From assembly GCF_027944005.1 (NCBI RefSeq), contig NZ_AP027204.1, positions 1,922,001-1,986,000 on the forward strand: a stretch of DNA of 64,000 nucleotides, written 5' to 3'. Below are positions 25,946 to 36,324 of this stretch, piece after piece; position 1 is the stretch's first letter; each line of letters begins with the position of its first letter. This DNA comes from Polynucleobacter sp. SHI8. GTDB lineage: Bacteria > Pseudomonadota > Gammaproteobacteria > Burkholderiales > Burkholderiaceae. The notes beneath the pieces are model-generated. The model saw nothing but the letters and a program-made list of their open reading frames with translations. It was not told the origin of the DNA and did not search any database. Both the position numbers and the translations under genes were made by a program.

Positions 25946-27373
25946 TTAGCCTGGCAAATCAGCTAATCCAAACTTCGAAATTGTTGCCCTTTTTCTTTGA
26001 TAAACCACCAAAGGTCCAAGGGCAATCAGGGTTGCAAAAATTAAATAAATCTCTAGGTGAAAAACAAACATATATCCAATCGCTGGATTTTCCAAGGCAT
26101 CACCTAAATACCCTTTTTGTGCAAGATCGGAAACAACATCACGAATCAAACCACCGATTGAAATCGCTATACCAGAAGCCATCGTGTTGACCGCTCCCCA
26201 TGCACCTATTGCCATACCAGTCATTCCTAAATTCTCCATTTGCATCGCAATAATTAGAGTACTTACAGAAAATAAGCCTGCGCCAAATCCAATGAATGTG
26301 GCGCCAAATCTAAACAGCAAAGGGGAGTCCATCGGTTCTGCAAAGATTACGGCAGAAAATGCCATAAGGCCAATGACTAAAGCAAGTCCTGCAATACGAT
26401 ATGCATCCATACCTTTAGATAGCCAACGCGCAGCAAGAGCAAAAGCACATAGTGCCCCAGCGGACATCAACGCTGTTAATAAACTCGTTTGTGAAACACT
26501 CAAGTGCAGAATTTCTCCACCGTAAGGCTCAAGAATAATATCCTGCATACTAAATGCCGCTGTTCCTAAACCCAAGGTAATTAAGAAACGCTTCATCTTT
26601 TTCTGACTCGCAAAACTACTCCAACTTTCTTTAAAGTTGGGTCTTTCCTTTGCAGGATGGGTCAGATGTGGTTGTCTTGCCTCTTGCTTCCAAAGCGCAA
26701 TGATATTTAACACAATAGTGACGGTAGCGGCACCTTGCACGACTTGGATTAATTGAAACTGTGAAAAAGGATTTAAAAAGAAGCTAAAGATAATCCCACT
26801 GATAACCATCCCTACAAGTAACATCACATACATTAAAGCCACGACACGAGGACGTGATTGTTCAGATGCTATATCTGTTGCTAAAGCTAGCCCGGCAGTT
26901 TGAGTGGTTTGCATTCCAGCACCAACGAGTAAGAATGCCAAGGCACTTGCTACATGACTAAACCATAAAGGCCAATGCGTATCACCTGATAATAGAATCA
27001 ATGCAAATGGCATGATGGATAAACCACCAAATTGTAATAATGTCCCTATCCATATGTAAGGAACTCGTCTCCAACCCAAAACAGATCGATGTTGATCAGA
27101 TTTAAAACCTACTAATGCTCTAAGGGGGGCAAATACTAATGGTAAAGCCACCATGAGTGCAACTAACCAGGCGGCAACCCCCATCTCCAAAATTAACACG
27201 CGATTTAATGTACCAATTAACAGTGTGGCAGCCATACCTACAGTTACCTGAAATAATGACAGTCGCAGCAACCTAGATAAAGGTAAGTCGCCAGTCACCA
27301 CATCCGCAAATGGGAGCAACTTAGGGCTTACCGCTTTCCAAGTTTGTTTGTTCACGGTAAATGGCAATTTCAT
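25946..27373 (-). CDS. lhaA: LH1 assembly protein LhaA (PucC family)
   Basis: A 475-aa BCD-family MFS-like protein with about 12 spans (VGMAATLLIGTLNRVLILEM, GTAAFSMQDIILEPYGGEIL). Its place between bchM and puhA is the classical position of lhaA (ORF477), needed for LH1 assembly. It overlaps the bchM stop by 4 bp. Related to the Bch2-like protein at 18530-19858; both carry the QD-IL-EP motif. Confidence 0.92.
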   Translation of the reverse strand: MKLPFTVNKQTWKAVSPKLLPFADVVTGDLPLSRLLRLSLFQVTVGMAATLLIGTLNRVLILEMGVAAWLVALMVALPLVFAPLRALVGFKSDQHRSVLGWRRVPYIWIGTLLQFGGLSIMPFALILLSGDTHWPLWFSHVASALAFLLVGAGMQTTQTAGLALATDIASEQSRPRVVALMYVMLLVGMVISGIIFSFFLNPFSQFQLIQVVQGAATVTIVLNIIALWKQEARQPHLTHPAKERPNFKESWSSFASQKKMKRFLITLGLGTAAFSMQDIILEPYGGEILHLSVSQTSLLTALMSAGALCAFALAARWLSKGMDAYRIAGLALVIGLMAFSAVIFAEPMDSPLLFRFGATFIGFGAGLFSVSTLIIAMQMENLGMTGMAIGAWGAVNTMASGIAISIGGLIRDVVSDLAQKGYLGDALENPAIGYMFVFHLEIYLIFATLIALGPLVVYQRKRATISKFGLADLPG

Positions 27374-28068
27374 TTTTTAGTAATTTCCATCGTTTGTGAT
27401 TTATAAAACATACTTGAAACTTTTTGCGTAAAGGTAACTTCCCAATCATGTAAATCATCGGCATTGGCAATATCTTTACGGATTCGCTGCTCAGCAATCG
27501 GCACAATAAATGGTGAGCGATCTTTTTTAGGGAAAAGCTTTCCTGTTCGAATCATCATTTCAAGAGCAAATGTACTAGGGGCAAACGTAAATATGATTTT
27601 TTTCTGGGTATTATTTGCCAATTGACTCAAGACGGAAACCTTATCTCCGCCCTGATAATGAATCACTGAATCCATACAAACAACATAATCAAAATAGCCA
27701 AACTTTGGATCTAACATATCACCTGCATGGAACTCGACTAAATGAGCAAGTGACGGATCAATTCTTTCTTTTGCTAAATCAATTAAGGTGGCGGATAAAT
27801 CAACGGCAATCACATGTGCCCCACGTTTTGCTAATTCAATAGCAAGAGCACCAGTGCCACAACCTGCATCCAAGATTCTAGTACCAGATAAATCTTGCGG
27901 TAAACGACTCAGCAAAATATCACGGGTTTGCTCTCTACCCGCACGAACTGTGGCACGAATACCGCTAACTGGTGCATCAGAGGTTAGTTTTGCCCAAGCC
28001 TGAGCTGCAGTCCGGTCAAAGTACTCCTCTAACTCACTCCGTTTTTTTTCGTATCCTATCGTTGTCAT
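27370..28068 (-). CDS. bchM: Mg-protoporphyrin IX O-methyltransferase
   Basis: A 232-aa SAM-dependent enzyme methylating the C13 propionate of Mg-protoporphyrin. SAM site: ILDAGCGTGALAIELAKRGA, VIAVDLSATLIDLAKERI. C-terminal FAPSTFALEMMIRTGKLFP is typical. I use ATG 28068, which overlaps the bchL stop (TGATG). A TTG lies just upstream. Fourth enzyme step after BchH in the same operon. Confidence 0.95.
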   Translation of the reverse strand: MTTIGYEKKRSELEEYFDRTAAQAWAKLTSDAPVSGIRATVRAGREQTRDILLSRLPQDLSGTRILDAGCGTGALAIELAKRGAHVIAVDLSATLIDLAKERIDPSLAHLVEFHAGDMLDPKFGYFDYVVCMDSVIHYQGGDKVSVLSQLANNTQKKIIFTFAPSTFALEMMIRTGKLFPKKDRSPFIVPIAEQRIRKDIANADDLHDWEVTFTQKVSSMFYKSQTMEITKK

Positions 28069-28976
28069 CAATCAAATCCTAATAAGTCAAAGATTTCACG
28101 ATCTTTCAAGCTTTCTGCTTCTATCGGTGGTAGATCCTCTAATAAAGAAGCTGCTAAACGTAAATATTCGTTTTGCACTGCTAGGATTTCAGGGGTTTCT
28201 TCCATTTCAAAAATAGTGCACTTCTTTAGACGACTACGACGAATCGCGTCTAAATCAGGAAAATGCGCCATGGTCTTTAAACCAACTCTTTGATTAAATT
28301 TATCAATTTGATCAGTCCCAGCACTTCGATTGGCAATCACACCACCTAAACGTACATCGTAATTTTTAGCTTTGGCTGCTATCGCCTGAACAATACGGTT
28401 CATCGCAAAGATCGAGTCAAAATCATTTGCTGTCACGATTAGGGCTCTATCAGCGTGCTGCAATGGTGCTGCAAAACCACCACAAACCACATCACCAAGC
28501 ACATCAAAAATAACGACATCAGTATCTTCGAGTAAATGATGTTCTTTGAGCAATTTGACAGTCTGTCCAACTACATATCCGCCGCAGCCAGTTCCTGCTG
28601 GAGGGCCACCAGCTTCTACACACATCACGCCGTTATAACCAGGATAAACAAAGTCCTCAATCTTTAGCTCTTCAGCATGAAAATCAACTGTCTCTAAAAT
28701 ATCAATCACCGTGGGAACCAAGGTACCTGTTAATGTGAATGTGGAATCATGCTTTGGATCACATCCAATTTGTAGTACACGTTTGCCTAATTTAGAAAAT
28801 GCTGCGGACAAATTGGAAGAGGTTGTACTTTTTCCAATCCCACCTTTACCGTAAATGGCAAATACTTTAGCATTGCCAATTTTAATATTAGGATCAAGAT
28901 GGACTTGAACGCTTCCATCTCCATCAGGTGGTTTTGCAGTATTTAATACTGAGATAGGGACTGATACTGTGTTCAT
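28068..28976 (-). CDS. bchL: Light-independent protochlorophyllide reductase ATPase subunit BchL
   Basis: A 302-aa NifH-like Fe-protein. P-loop FAIYGKGGIGKSTTSSNLSA (about residues 38-57), cluster-bridging Cys in AGGPPAGTGCGGYV and VIFDVLGDVVCGGFAAPL. It donates electrons to BchNB with ATP hydrolysis. It overlaps bchH by 4 bp at its start. Confidence 0.97.
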   Translation of the reverse strand: MNTVSVPISVLNTAKPPDGDGSVQVHLDPNIKIGNAKVFAIYGKGGIGKSTTSSNLSAAFSKLGKRVLQIGCDPKHDSTFTLTGTLVPTVIDILETVDFHAEELKIEDFVYPGYNGVMCVEAGGPPAGTGCGGYVVGQTVKLLKEHHLLEDTDVVIFDVLGDVVCGGFAAPLQHADRALIVTANDFDSIFAMNRIVQAIAAKAKNYDVRLGGVIANRSAGTDQIDKFNQRVGLKTMAHFPDLDAIRRSRLKKCTIFEMEETPEILAVQNEYLRLAASLLEDLPPIEAESLKDREIFDLLGFD

Positions 28977-31900
28977 GAAATAGCTACTCCTTGGTAAACG
29001 CCTTCGAGTCTATCCTCTAACTCTTCAGCAAAATGACGCAACTTCGCAAGATCCTGTGCGGATGGTTTCCAGTACTGCCTCTCACTTGCTTCAAGCAAGC
29101 GATTAGCTACTTTTGATGATGCGGCTGGATTTAACTCTGCCAAACGGTTCCGCATTTGATCATCTAAAATAAATGTGTCGGTAATCTGTTGATAAACCCA
29201 TGGCTGTACCTGACCAGTCGTTGCAGACCAACCAAAGGTATTCGTCAGATGAGTCTCAATTTGACGGACGCCCTCAAAACCATGCTCCAACATACCTTCA
29301 TACCATTTAGGATTTAGCATCCTGGTTCTGGTCTCTAAAGTTACTTGTTCTTGTAAAGTTCTTACTGTCCCTTTACCTGAAGTCTGATCGCCAATATAGA
29401 CAGGGGTAGTTACTCCACCTTTAGCATTTTTTACTGCCTGACTGATACCGCCTAAAGTATCAAAATAAGTATCAATCGTAGTAACACCCAACTCAACTGA
29501 ATCTAAATTTTGATAGGTAAAAGACACATCAGCAAAAATACTATTCAGTAACTCTGATTTTTGCAGTACAGGCTTACCACTCACTCCGTATGCAAATCCT
29601 TTACGCTTCAGATAAGTATTCGATAACTCGTTTTCATCTTCCCATTTACTATTGTCGACGAGTAAATTAACATTTGCACCATAGGTGCCATCGGCATTAC
29701 CAAAGACTCTTAATGCAGCAGTCTCAATATTACAGCCCATTTTGGCTTGATAATCTAATGCATGCTTACGTACAAAGTTGTGTTCAATTGGCTCATCTGC
29801 ACTTGCTGCCATCAATGCAGCTTCAGCAAGCAATTTAATTTGTAATGGCATTAAATCTCTAAATATTCCAGAAATTGATACCACGACATCAATACGAGGT
29901 CTTCCTAATTTCTCTAATGCTATGAGGGTTGCTCCAACTAAACGTCCATAACTATCAAACCGGGGCTGTGCTCCCAAGAGCGCAAGAACCTGCGCGATTG
30001 GTGCTCCTTCAGTTTTGAGGTTATCAGTACCCCACAAAACTAAGGCAATGGACTCTGGTAACTCTTTGGTATCAGCAAAATGACGATCTAACATGCGCTG
30101 CGCTTGTTGAGCTCCATCTTGCACTGCATATTGACTTGGTATACGGAAAGGATCAAAACCATGCAAGTTGCGACCCGTTGGCAATACATCTAAATTGTGT
30201 AAAACGTCTCCTCCTGGAGCAGGATGAATATAACGTCCATCTAAGGCTCGCATAATTCCATCTAACTCACTATCCATTTGCATTAATTGATCTGCTGTTT
30301 GCAAATCTGTAATGACTTTTTCTATATTGTCTACTGAACCCAATTGATTACGTAAGATAATTTCCTTTGGCAAAGATCCTGTTGCAATATCCACAAATAC
30401 TTCATGGTCAAGTTCTAGCTCAACACTAAATTTCGCCATACTCTTGAGCATATCTAAACGATGATGTAACTCTTTTTTCTTGCCAATAATGTGCAGTCCT
30501 TCTGGAATTAAAGCGTATTCATACTCCAATAACTCTTCACTTAATTTCAATACTTCTTTGTCAATTTGAACTTGGGTCATTTCAGCCCATGAGCTTGTAG
30601 TCGGAATCACTTCAATCGCAATTGCCTGGCTTAGGATTAATTCACTCAGTTGTTGTCTCTCATGAACGATTGCTGTATTTTGCTCATCACTAGATAAAGC
30701 GCGATAACGTTCTACCGATGCTTTTAAATCTGCTAGACCTTTGTAAAGTCCTGCTTGCGCGATCGGCGGAGTTAAATAACTAATTAACGTCGCACCAGCA
30801 CGTCTTTTTGCAATTGCACCCTCAGATGGGTTATTGGATGCATATAAATAAATATTGGGTATATCTTTAATCAGTCGGTCCGGCCAACAACTTCCAGAAA
30901 GTCCCGTTTGCTTTCCAGGCATAAATTCGAGAGCGCCATGGGTTCCAAAATGAAGGGCTGCATCAGCACCGAAATCTTCTCTGATATAGCGATAGAATGC
31001 TGAGAAGGCATGGGTTGGTGTCACCCCCTTCTCATACAGAAGGCGCATTGGATCACCTTCATGACCAAAGCCCGGCTGAACGACCAGAAGAACATTACCA
31101 AACTGTTTACCTAAAATATAAATCCCAGAGCCATCACTCAATTGCTTACCTGGAGCTGGTCCCCATTGTTTTTCAATCTCTTTTAACCAAGGTTCACGAC
31201 GGATGTAATCATTCACTGGAATCTTCACATGTACATTAGCATCAGTGTTGTAATCCTGAGCATTACCATGCAAGATTGATTCCCGTAAAGCATCATGACT
31301 TTCTGGCAACTCGACCTGATAACCATCGCGCTTCATTCTTGACATTGTTTCAAAAATGGACTCAAACACACCCAGATAGGCGGCAGTACCTACACGACCA
31401 GCATTCGGTGGAAAATTAAAAATCACCAGCGCAACTTTACGGTCATGAAGAGCTGACTTACGCAAGTGGATTAACTTATCCATTCTGGCGGCAAGCATAT
31501 CGACTCGCTCTACACAGGTGAACATGTCATTCATATTATTTTTTTCTGTGAATGTGCATGCTCGGTGACAACCAGTACAAGTTGTCCCCGGAGCGCCTGA
31601 ACGCCCGCCATAGACCATCGGATTTGTGGCGCCATCTAACTCTGGGATTGCAACCATAAGAGTGCTCTCGACAGGCAATAAACCACGATCAGAACTACCC
31701 CACTCAACTAAGCTTTGGAACTCGACCGGGTGAGCTGCAATATAAGGAACATCAAGCTTAGCCAACACTTGTTCAGCTGCCTTAGCATCGTTATACGCAG
31801 GTCCACCTACTAATGAAAATCCTGTGAGAGAAATCATTGCATCCACAGTGCACTGACCATTTTTGAAGAAATATTGATCAATCGCAGGTCTTGCATCTAA

Positions 31901-32773
31901 ACTTGCCGCAAAGATTGGAACTACCTGATAGCCACGGACCTCAAGAGCTGCAAAAACAGCATCATAATGCTCTGTATTGCCTGCCAGGACATACGACCTT
32001 AACAACAAGATACCAATCTTTCCTTTTGCTTTACTATCTGGCACAAGTTTTGGCACTTGGCTAATATCCTCACTAATCCGGCCTTTTAAGCGTGGGTGAT
32101 AAACCCCTAAATCAGGGTACATCACCGGCTCAACAATTTTGCTCTTCATATTTTTTAAAGAAGATCTTGGACCCGCTGCATATTTTTGAATGAGGAAGCG
32201 AACCATGTGGTACATATTTTCTTCTGATCCACCTAACCAATATTGCAGGGTTAAAAAATAAGCTCTCACGTCTTGAGCTGTTCCTGGAATATATTTAAGA
32301 ATCTTTGGTAAGCGACGCAACATCTTCATTTGCGCGGCACCGCCGGTGGTATTTTTTTCTTTCGAACCACGCATTTTTTTGAGCAAAGCAAGTGGACCAC
32401 TGGCTGGCTTACTCATATCAAAATCACCAATCTTCGTTAGAGGCACTACCTCAGCGGCAGACATAGCACAAACCATTGCATCACAGTGGTTTCTGCGAGC
32501 CTTTAAATCCTCTAAAATTGGCTTAAAGTGATCTTCTAAAAACAACATCGTTGTCACAATAATATCGGCAGTTGCAATATCTTTTTTACATTCTTCTAAA
32601 TCTTCTGGAGAAGTTGCCCACCCTGCTGCTGCATGGATTTTAAATTCCAAGTTTGGCATTTCGCGTTTTAACGCGAAATTTGCTTTTTGGCTAGCACTCA
32701 TCAGATGGGTATCCATCGTAATCAGCACAAACTTGAGCGACGTTTTATTAACGACTGTAATAGGCTTTTGCAT
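28973..32773 (-). CDS. bchH: Magnesium chelatase subunit H
   Basis: A 1266-aa porphyrin-binding catalytic subunit of Mg chelatase. ATG 32773 (GGAG 10 nt upstream) gives the usual N-terminus KPITVVNKTSLKFVLITMD. The longer frame runs into bchB. It has an N-terminal DUF3479 domain and then the CobN/Mg-chelatase domain (HFGTHGALEFMPGKQTGLSG, GATNPMVYGGRSG). The Cys cluster in TTCTGCHRACTF is also present. It overlaps bchB by 26 bp. Confidence 0.97.
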   Translation of the reverse strand: MQKPITVVNKTSLKFVLITMDTHLMSASQKANFALKREMPNLEFKIHAAAGWATSPEDLEECKKDIATADIIVTTMLFLEDHFKPILEDLKARRNHCDAMVCAMSAAEVVPLTKIGDFDMSKPASGPLALLKKMRGSKEKNTTGGAAQMKMLRRLPKILKYIPGTAQDVRAYFLTLQYWLGGSEENMYHMVRFLIQKYAAGPRSSLKNMKSKIVEPVMYPDLGVYHPRLKGRISEDISQVPKLVPDSKAKGKIGILLLRSYVLAGNTEHYDAVFAALEVRGYQVVPIFAASLDARPAIDQYFFKNGQCTVDAMISLTGFSLVGGPAYNDAKAAEQVLAKLDVPYIAAHPVEFQSLVEWGSSDRGLLPVESTLMVAIPELDGATNPMVYGGRSGAPGTTCTGCHRACTFTEKNNMNDMFTCVERVDMLAARMDKLIHLRKSALHDRKVALVIFNFPPNAGRVGTAAYLGVFESIFETMSRMKRDGYQVELPESHDALRESILHGNAQDYNTDANVHVKIPVNDYIRREPWLKEIEKQWGPAPGKQLSDGSGIYILGKQFGNVLLVVQPGFGHEGDPMRLLYEKGVTPTHAFSAFYRYIREDFGADAALHFGTHGALEFMPGKQTGLSGSCWPDRLIKDIPNIYLYASNNPSEGAIAKRRAGATLISYLTPPIAQAGLYKGLADLKASVERYRALSSDEQNTAIVHERQQLSELILSQAIAIEVIPTTSSWAEMTQVQIDKEVLKLSEELLEYEYALIPEGLHIIGKKKELHHRLDMLKSMAKFSVELELDHEVFVDIATGSLPKEIILRNQLGSVDNIEKVITDLQTADQLMQMDSELDGIMRALDGRYIHPAPGGDVLHNLDVLPTGRNLHGFDPFRIPSQYAVQDGAQQAQRMLDRHFADTKELPESIALVLWGTDNLKTEGAPIAQVLALLGAQPRFDSYGRLVGATLIALEKLGRPRIDVVVSISGIFRDLMPLQIKLLAEAALMAASADEPIEHNFVRKHALDYQAKMGCNIETAALRVFGNADGTYGANVNLLVDNSKWEDENELSNTYLKRKGFAYGVSGKPVLQKSELLNSIFADVSFTYQNLDSVELGVTTIDTYFDTLGGISQAVKNAKGGVTTPVYIGDQTSGKGTVRTLQEQVTLETRTRMLNPKWYEGMLEHGFEGVRQIETHLTNTFGWSATTGQVQPWVYQQITDTFILDDQMRNRLAELNPAASSKVANRLLEASERQYWKPSAQDLAKLRHFAEELEDRLEGVYQGVAIS

Positions 32774-34421
32774 CGTAAAGCGTCTCCAAAGTGATTTGTT
32801 GCATGCCATGCTCTTGTGCAAATTTTTCTGTATTACGACGAGCCTTACCACGGACAAAAAATGGAATTTTCCCTAATTCTTTTAAGGCTTCTGCTGACCA
32901 TGGAGCCTGTCCATCCACGATGATTTGTTGCGTTGTAACCTGTTCATGCGATGAGAGCTTTTCTTCTTGTTCATGCTGCTCTTGATGAATCACTGGCACC
33001 TCTGTTTCAAAATAGGCTGGCGAGTCGGGCACAGCATTTGTGCTCGTTTGCGCACCACCTACATGCCCTAAATGTGATGCTGGGACATTACTATTAAATT
33101 CGAAATCTTCTCTGAACATCATGATGAGATGCTCTTCCAAGCCCATCATCAATGGATGAATCCAGGTATCAAACATGACGTTTGCACCCTCAAAACCCAT
33201 TTGCGGCGCATATCGTGCTGGGAAATCTTGCACGTGTACTGGAGCAGAGATGACTGCACATGGCACACCCAAACGTTTGGCGATATGACGCTCCATTTGT
33301 GTGCCAAGCACGAGCTCTGGAGAGAGTTCGGCGACTTTTTCTTCTACTTCTAAATAATCATCCGTAATGAGGGCCTCTAAGCCGTAAGATTTAGCTGCTT
33401 CTCTTACGTCCTTGGCAAACTCACGCGAATAAGTGCCCATACCAACGACTTGGAATCCCATTTCATCTCGAGAGATTCTGGCTGCTGCAATCACATGGGT
33501 CGCATCCCCAAAAATAAAGACTCGCTTACCCGTTAAATATGTAGAATCAACTGAACGTGCATACCAAGATGAGTTTGACTTGATTTCTTTGAGAACCTTC
33601 TCTTCAGAAATGCCCGCTAGAGTAGCAACTTCTTTCATGAAATCTATCGTGGCATTGACACCAATTGGAACTACCTTAGTAAACGGTTGGCCATACATTC
33701 TTGAGAGCCAAGATGCTGTTGATTGCGCAATTTCAGGGTACAAGACTACATTGAAGTCCGCTTGCGGAATTCTAGTAATATCTGCTGGGCTTGCACTTTG
33801 TGGAGCTACCACATTGATTTCAATTCCCGACATCGTGAGCAATTTAGTAACTTCTTTTATATCATCACGGTGTCTAAAACCTAGTGCTGTAGGTCCTAAA
33901 ATATTACAACTCGGCTTTTTACCCGCAGCTATTTTTTCTTGACGCTGACTAATATGGGTTGCGGCAGATATTTTTGTATCTTGCACTGTCAAGTGACGCA
34001 CAATTTGATAAAAGGTCTCAGACGCTCCCCAGTTTTCTTTCTTCTGATAAGAAGGTAACTCTAAGGGAATGACAGGTATTGGTAAATTTAGGGCTTTTGA
34101 CAATCCTCCCGGATCATCCTGGATCAATTCAGCAGTACAAGAGGCTCCAACAATCATCGCCTGTGGTTTAAAGCGCTCAAAAGATTCTTTAGCGGCATTT
34201 TTAAATAAATTCGCTGTGTCACCACCCAAATCACGTGCCTGAAACGTTGTATAGGTAACTGGCGGTCTTTTGGGGAGGCGCTCAATCATCGTAAACAGAA
34301 GATCCGCATAGGTATCCCCCTGTGGAGCATGAAGCACGTAATGCAAATCATTCATGGCGGTTGCAATGCGCATTGCACCAACGTGTGGTGGCCCCTCGTA
34401 GGTCCATAAAGTTAGTTGCAT
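32748..34421 (-). CDS. bchB: Light-independent protochlorophyllide reductase subunit B
   Basis: A 557-aa NifK-like subunit. N-terminal LTLWTYEGPPHVGAMRIATA and LHAPQGDTYADLLFTMIERL (with the Asp that replaces a Cys cluster ligand), VGASCTAELIQDDPGG, and the C-terminal PCP-red domain (PWSAEALKELGKIPFFVRGK). Residues about 455-490 are a Gln/Glu-rich linker. Overlaps bchN by 10 bp. Confidence 0.97.
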   Translation of the reverse strand: MQLTLWTYEGPPHVGAMRIATAMNDLHYVLHAPQGDTYADLLFTMIERLPKRPPVTYTTFQARDLGGDTANLFKNAAKESFERFKPQAMIVGASCTAELIQDDPGGLSKALNLPIPVIPLELPSYQKKENWGASETFYQIVRHLTVQDTKISAATHISQRQEKIAAGKKPSCNILGPTALGFRHRDDIKEVTKLLTMSGIEINVVAPQSASPADITRIPQADFNVVLYPEIAQSTASWLSRMYGQPFTKVVPIGVNATIDFMKEVATLAGISEEKVLKEIKSNSSWYARSVDSTYLTGKRVFIFGDATHVIAAARISRDEMGFQVVGMGTYSREFAKDVREAAKSYGLEALITDDYLEVEEKVAELSPELVLGTQMERHIAKRLGVPCAVISAPVHVQDFPARYAPQMGFEGANVMFDTWIHPLMMGLEEHLIMMFREDFEFNSNVPASHLGHVGGAQTSTNAVPDSPAYFETEVPVIHQEQHEQEEKLSSHEQVTTQQIIVDGQAPWSAEALKELGKIPFFVRGKARRNTEKFAQEHGMQQITLETLYDAKAYYSR

Positions 34422-35716
34422 AGGACCTCCGTATTGAACTGTAGCTTCGCTTTTCTGCGAAGTGGTCTTGCAAATAGCTCTGCTAAATCGGCAGCCTGAT
34501 CATAGCCATGAATCGGACTGAAGACTAATTCAATTGCCCATTTAGTCGTGAAACCCTCTGACTCTAGTGGATTAGCAAGGCCTAATCCACAAACCACCAT
34601 ATCTGGATCAGCCAACTTCAAACGATCTAATTGCTTTTCTACATCCTGTCCTTCAGATAACTGCACATCTACTGGCATCCACTCTAATTCTTTTTCTAAA
34701 ATTTGCTTATGTAAATAGGGTGTTCCCACTTCTGTAAGCTGCATACCTAGCTCACGATTTAAAAATCTAGCCAGTGGTATTTCTAGTTGTGAATCTGGGA
34801 AAAAGAATATCTTTTTATTTTGCAATGTTTCTTTTAGTGGCGCTAAGGCCATTTCAGCTCGAGCCTTCTTTGGGGCTACAACTTTCTCAAATAATTCTTG
34901 ATCAACTCCCATCGCGTTAGCAATAGTTAATAACCAGGCGGTAGTTCCTTCAATACCAAATGGGAATGGAGCGCTGAGCATGCTTGCGCCACGAGACTCT
35001 AACGATCTGACGGTGTCGCCTAAAAATGGTTGCGCCAGAATAAATTGCGTATTAGAACCAATTGCAGGTAATGCTCTTGAATTTCTTGGGGGGAAGAAAC
35101 TCACCTGATGGATACCCATCTCTTTAAACAGGCGTGAAAACTGATCTTCCACGATATCAGGTAAACAACCTACTACCATCAAAGATTTTTCTTGTGTCTG
35201 TGGCAACTGCGGAACGAGTGCATTTAAGCAAGCATCTTCACCTTGGGTAAAGGTAGTCTCAATTCCACTGCCAGAGTAATTCAGAATCCTTACATTAGGT
35301 CCAAACTGCTTATCTAGACGGCCTGCGGCACGGTGTAAATCTAATTTAATTACTTCTGAAGGACATGATCCAACCAAAAAAAGTAACTTAATGTCGGGTC
35401 TTCTCGTGAGTAATTTTTGCACTACTTTATCTAGCTCAGCATTTGCATCTGCAAGCCCTGCTAAATCACGATCATCAATAATAGCGGTAGCAAAACGCGG
35501 TTCAGCAAATATCATCACTCCAGCTGCGGACTGGATTAAGTGCGCACATGTTCTGGAACCAACCACTAAGAAAAATGCATCTTGTATCTTGCGGTGCATC
35601 CAAATGATTCCCGTCAAACCACAAAATACCTCGCGTTGGCCACGCTCACGAATAACTTCTGGAGGTGTGCCACAACCAGTTGACTGTAATTGTTGGATAG
35701 GAATCACTGCGTTCAT
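34412..35716 (-). CDS. bchN: Light-independent protochlorophyllide reductase subunit N
   Basis: A 434-aa NifD-like partner of BchB. [4Fe-4S] ligands lie in QSTGCGTPPEVI, REVFCGLTGIIW and VVGSRTCAHLIQSAAG, and VGSCPSEVIKLDL is the conserved NifD-like motif. It reduces ring D of protochlorophyllide in the dark. It overlaps bchF by 4 bp. Confidence 0.97.
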   Translation of the reverse strand: MNAVIPIQQLQSTGCGTPPEVIRERGQREVFCGLTGIIWMHRKIQDAFFLVVGSRTCAHLIQSAAGVMIFAEPRFATAIIDDRDLAGLADANAELDKVVQKLLTRRPDIKLLFLVGSCPSEVIKLDLHRAAGRLDKQFGPNVRILNYSGSGIETTFTQGEDACLNALVPQLPQTQEKSLMVVGCLPDIVEDQFSRLFKEMGIHQVSFFPPRNSRALPAIGSNTQFILAQPFLGDTVRSLESRGASMLSAPFPFGIEGTTAWLLTIANAMGVDQELFEKVVAPKKARAEMALAPLKETLQNKKIFFFPDSQLEIPLARFLNRELGMQLTEVGTPYLHKQILEKELEWMPVDVQLSEGQDVEKQLDRLKLADPDMVVCGLGLANPLESEGFTTKWAIELVFSPIHGYDQAADLAELFARPLRRKAKLQFNTEVLCN

Positions 35717-36234
35717 GATGCATAACCTTGATGAAAGACTTCTGGTGATTGATAAGTAGATGTTTTTTGCAATACTTCATACTCTTTACGCGCAACACGC
35801 AATTTCCAAATAAACTGCGCAGCGTTAATGAAATAAGCAACATAAGCACACAAGGCTAAAATCATCAACGATTGTGGGCTGAGCATCTGTGTAAATAAAC
35901 AATACACATACGACAAATGTAAGAAGATTACGAGCATACTAAATACGTCTTCCCAAAAGAATGCCTCCGCAAATAAGTATTTATCAAACACCACTTTTTC
36001 CCAAATACAGCCCGTAATCATGATGATTAGAAGAAAAAAGGTCTTCAGCAAGATGGAGTAATTGGCAATTTCATAATCTTTTCCACTCAATAGAAATCGA
36101 ATAACAAGCGTAATACTGACCAAAAACACTAAAAACTGTAAAGGAGCCAATACACCTTGAACGAGTGTCCAAACCGAATTGTCTCGCTTGATACGCTGTT
36201 CTGGTGTATAAAGAAGTTTGCTCTTCTCACTCAT
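35713..36234 (-). CDS. bchF: 3-vinyl bacteriochlorophyllide hydratase BchF
   Basis: A 173-aa membrane enzyme hydrating the C3 vinyl group. It has about four spans, and the conserved LYTPEQRIKRDNSVWTLVQG, CIWEKVVFDKYLFAEAFFWE and NAAQFIWKLRVARKEYEVL match BchF. It is the first gene of the superoperon that runs to ispH. Two PpsR boxes lie in its 177-bp shared upstream region with ppaA. Confidence 0.95.
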   Translation of the reverse strand: MSEKSKLLYTPEQRIKRDNSVWTLVQGVLAPLQFLVFLVSITLVIRFLLSGKDYEIANYSILLKTFFLLIIMITGCIWEKVVFDKYLFAEAFFWEDVFSMLVIFLHLSYVYCLFTQMLSPQSLMILALCAYVAYFINAAQFIWKLRVARKEYEVLQKTSTYQSPEVFHQGYAS

Positions 36235-36266
36235 CTTATGGGCCTGTTGGTATTATTTACTGCAAC

Positions 36267-36284
36267 TGTCAACTAAAGTTTACG
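36267..36284 (-). promoter_or_regulatory. PpsR-like box near bchF
   Basis: TGTCAACTAAAGTTTACG matches TGT-N12-ACA at five of six positions. On the minus strand it reads CGTAAA-N6-TTGACA, the same form as the box in front of the AppA-like gene. It is 33 bp upstream of the bchF start codon. Confidence 0.6.
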
Positions 36285-36311
36285 CTTAAAACAATTTACA
36301 CAATATAGGGC

Positions 36312-36321
36312 TTTCCCTAGT
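36312..36321. repeat. Shared motif TTTCCCTAGT, copy 2 (bchF/ppaA promoter)
   Basis: The motif is 3 bp from the ppaA-side PpsR box and forms part of TAGGG-CTTT-CCCTA. Identical to copies at 20815 and 58702. Role unknown. Confidence 0.5.
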
Positions 36322-36324
36322 ATA

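Noticed and set aside
33433..33942. 169-codon open frame on the plus strand opposite bchB
   Set aside because: It is a mirror frame of a strongly conserved gene, has no ribosome site or domain, and its composition follows bchB codons.
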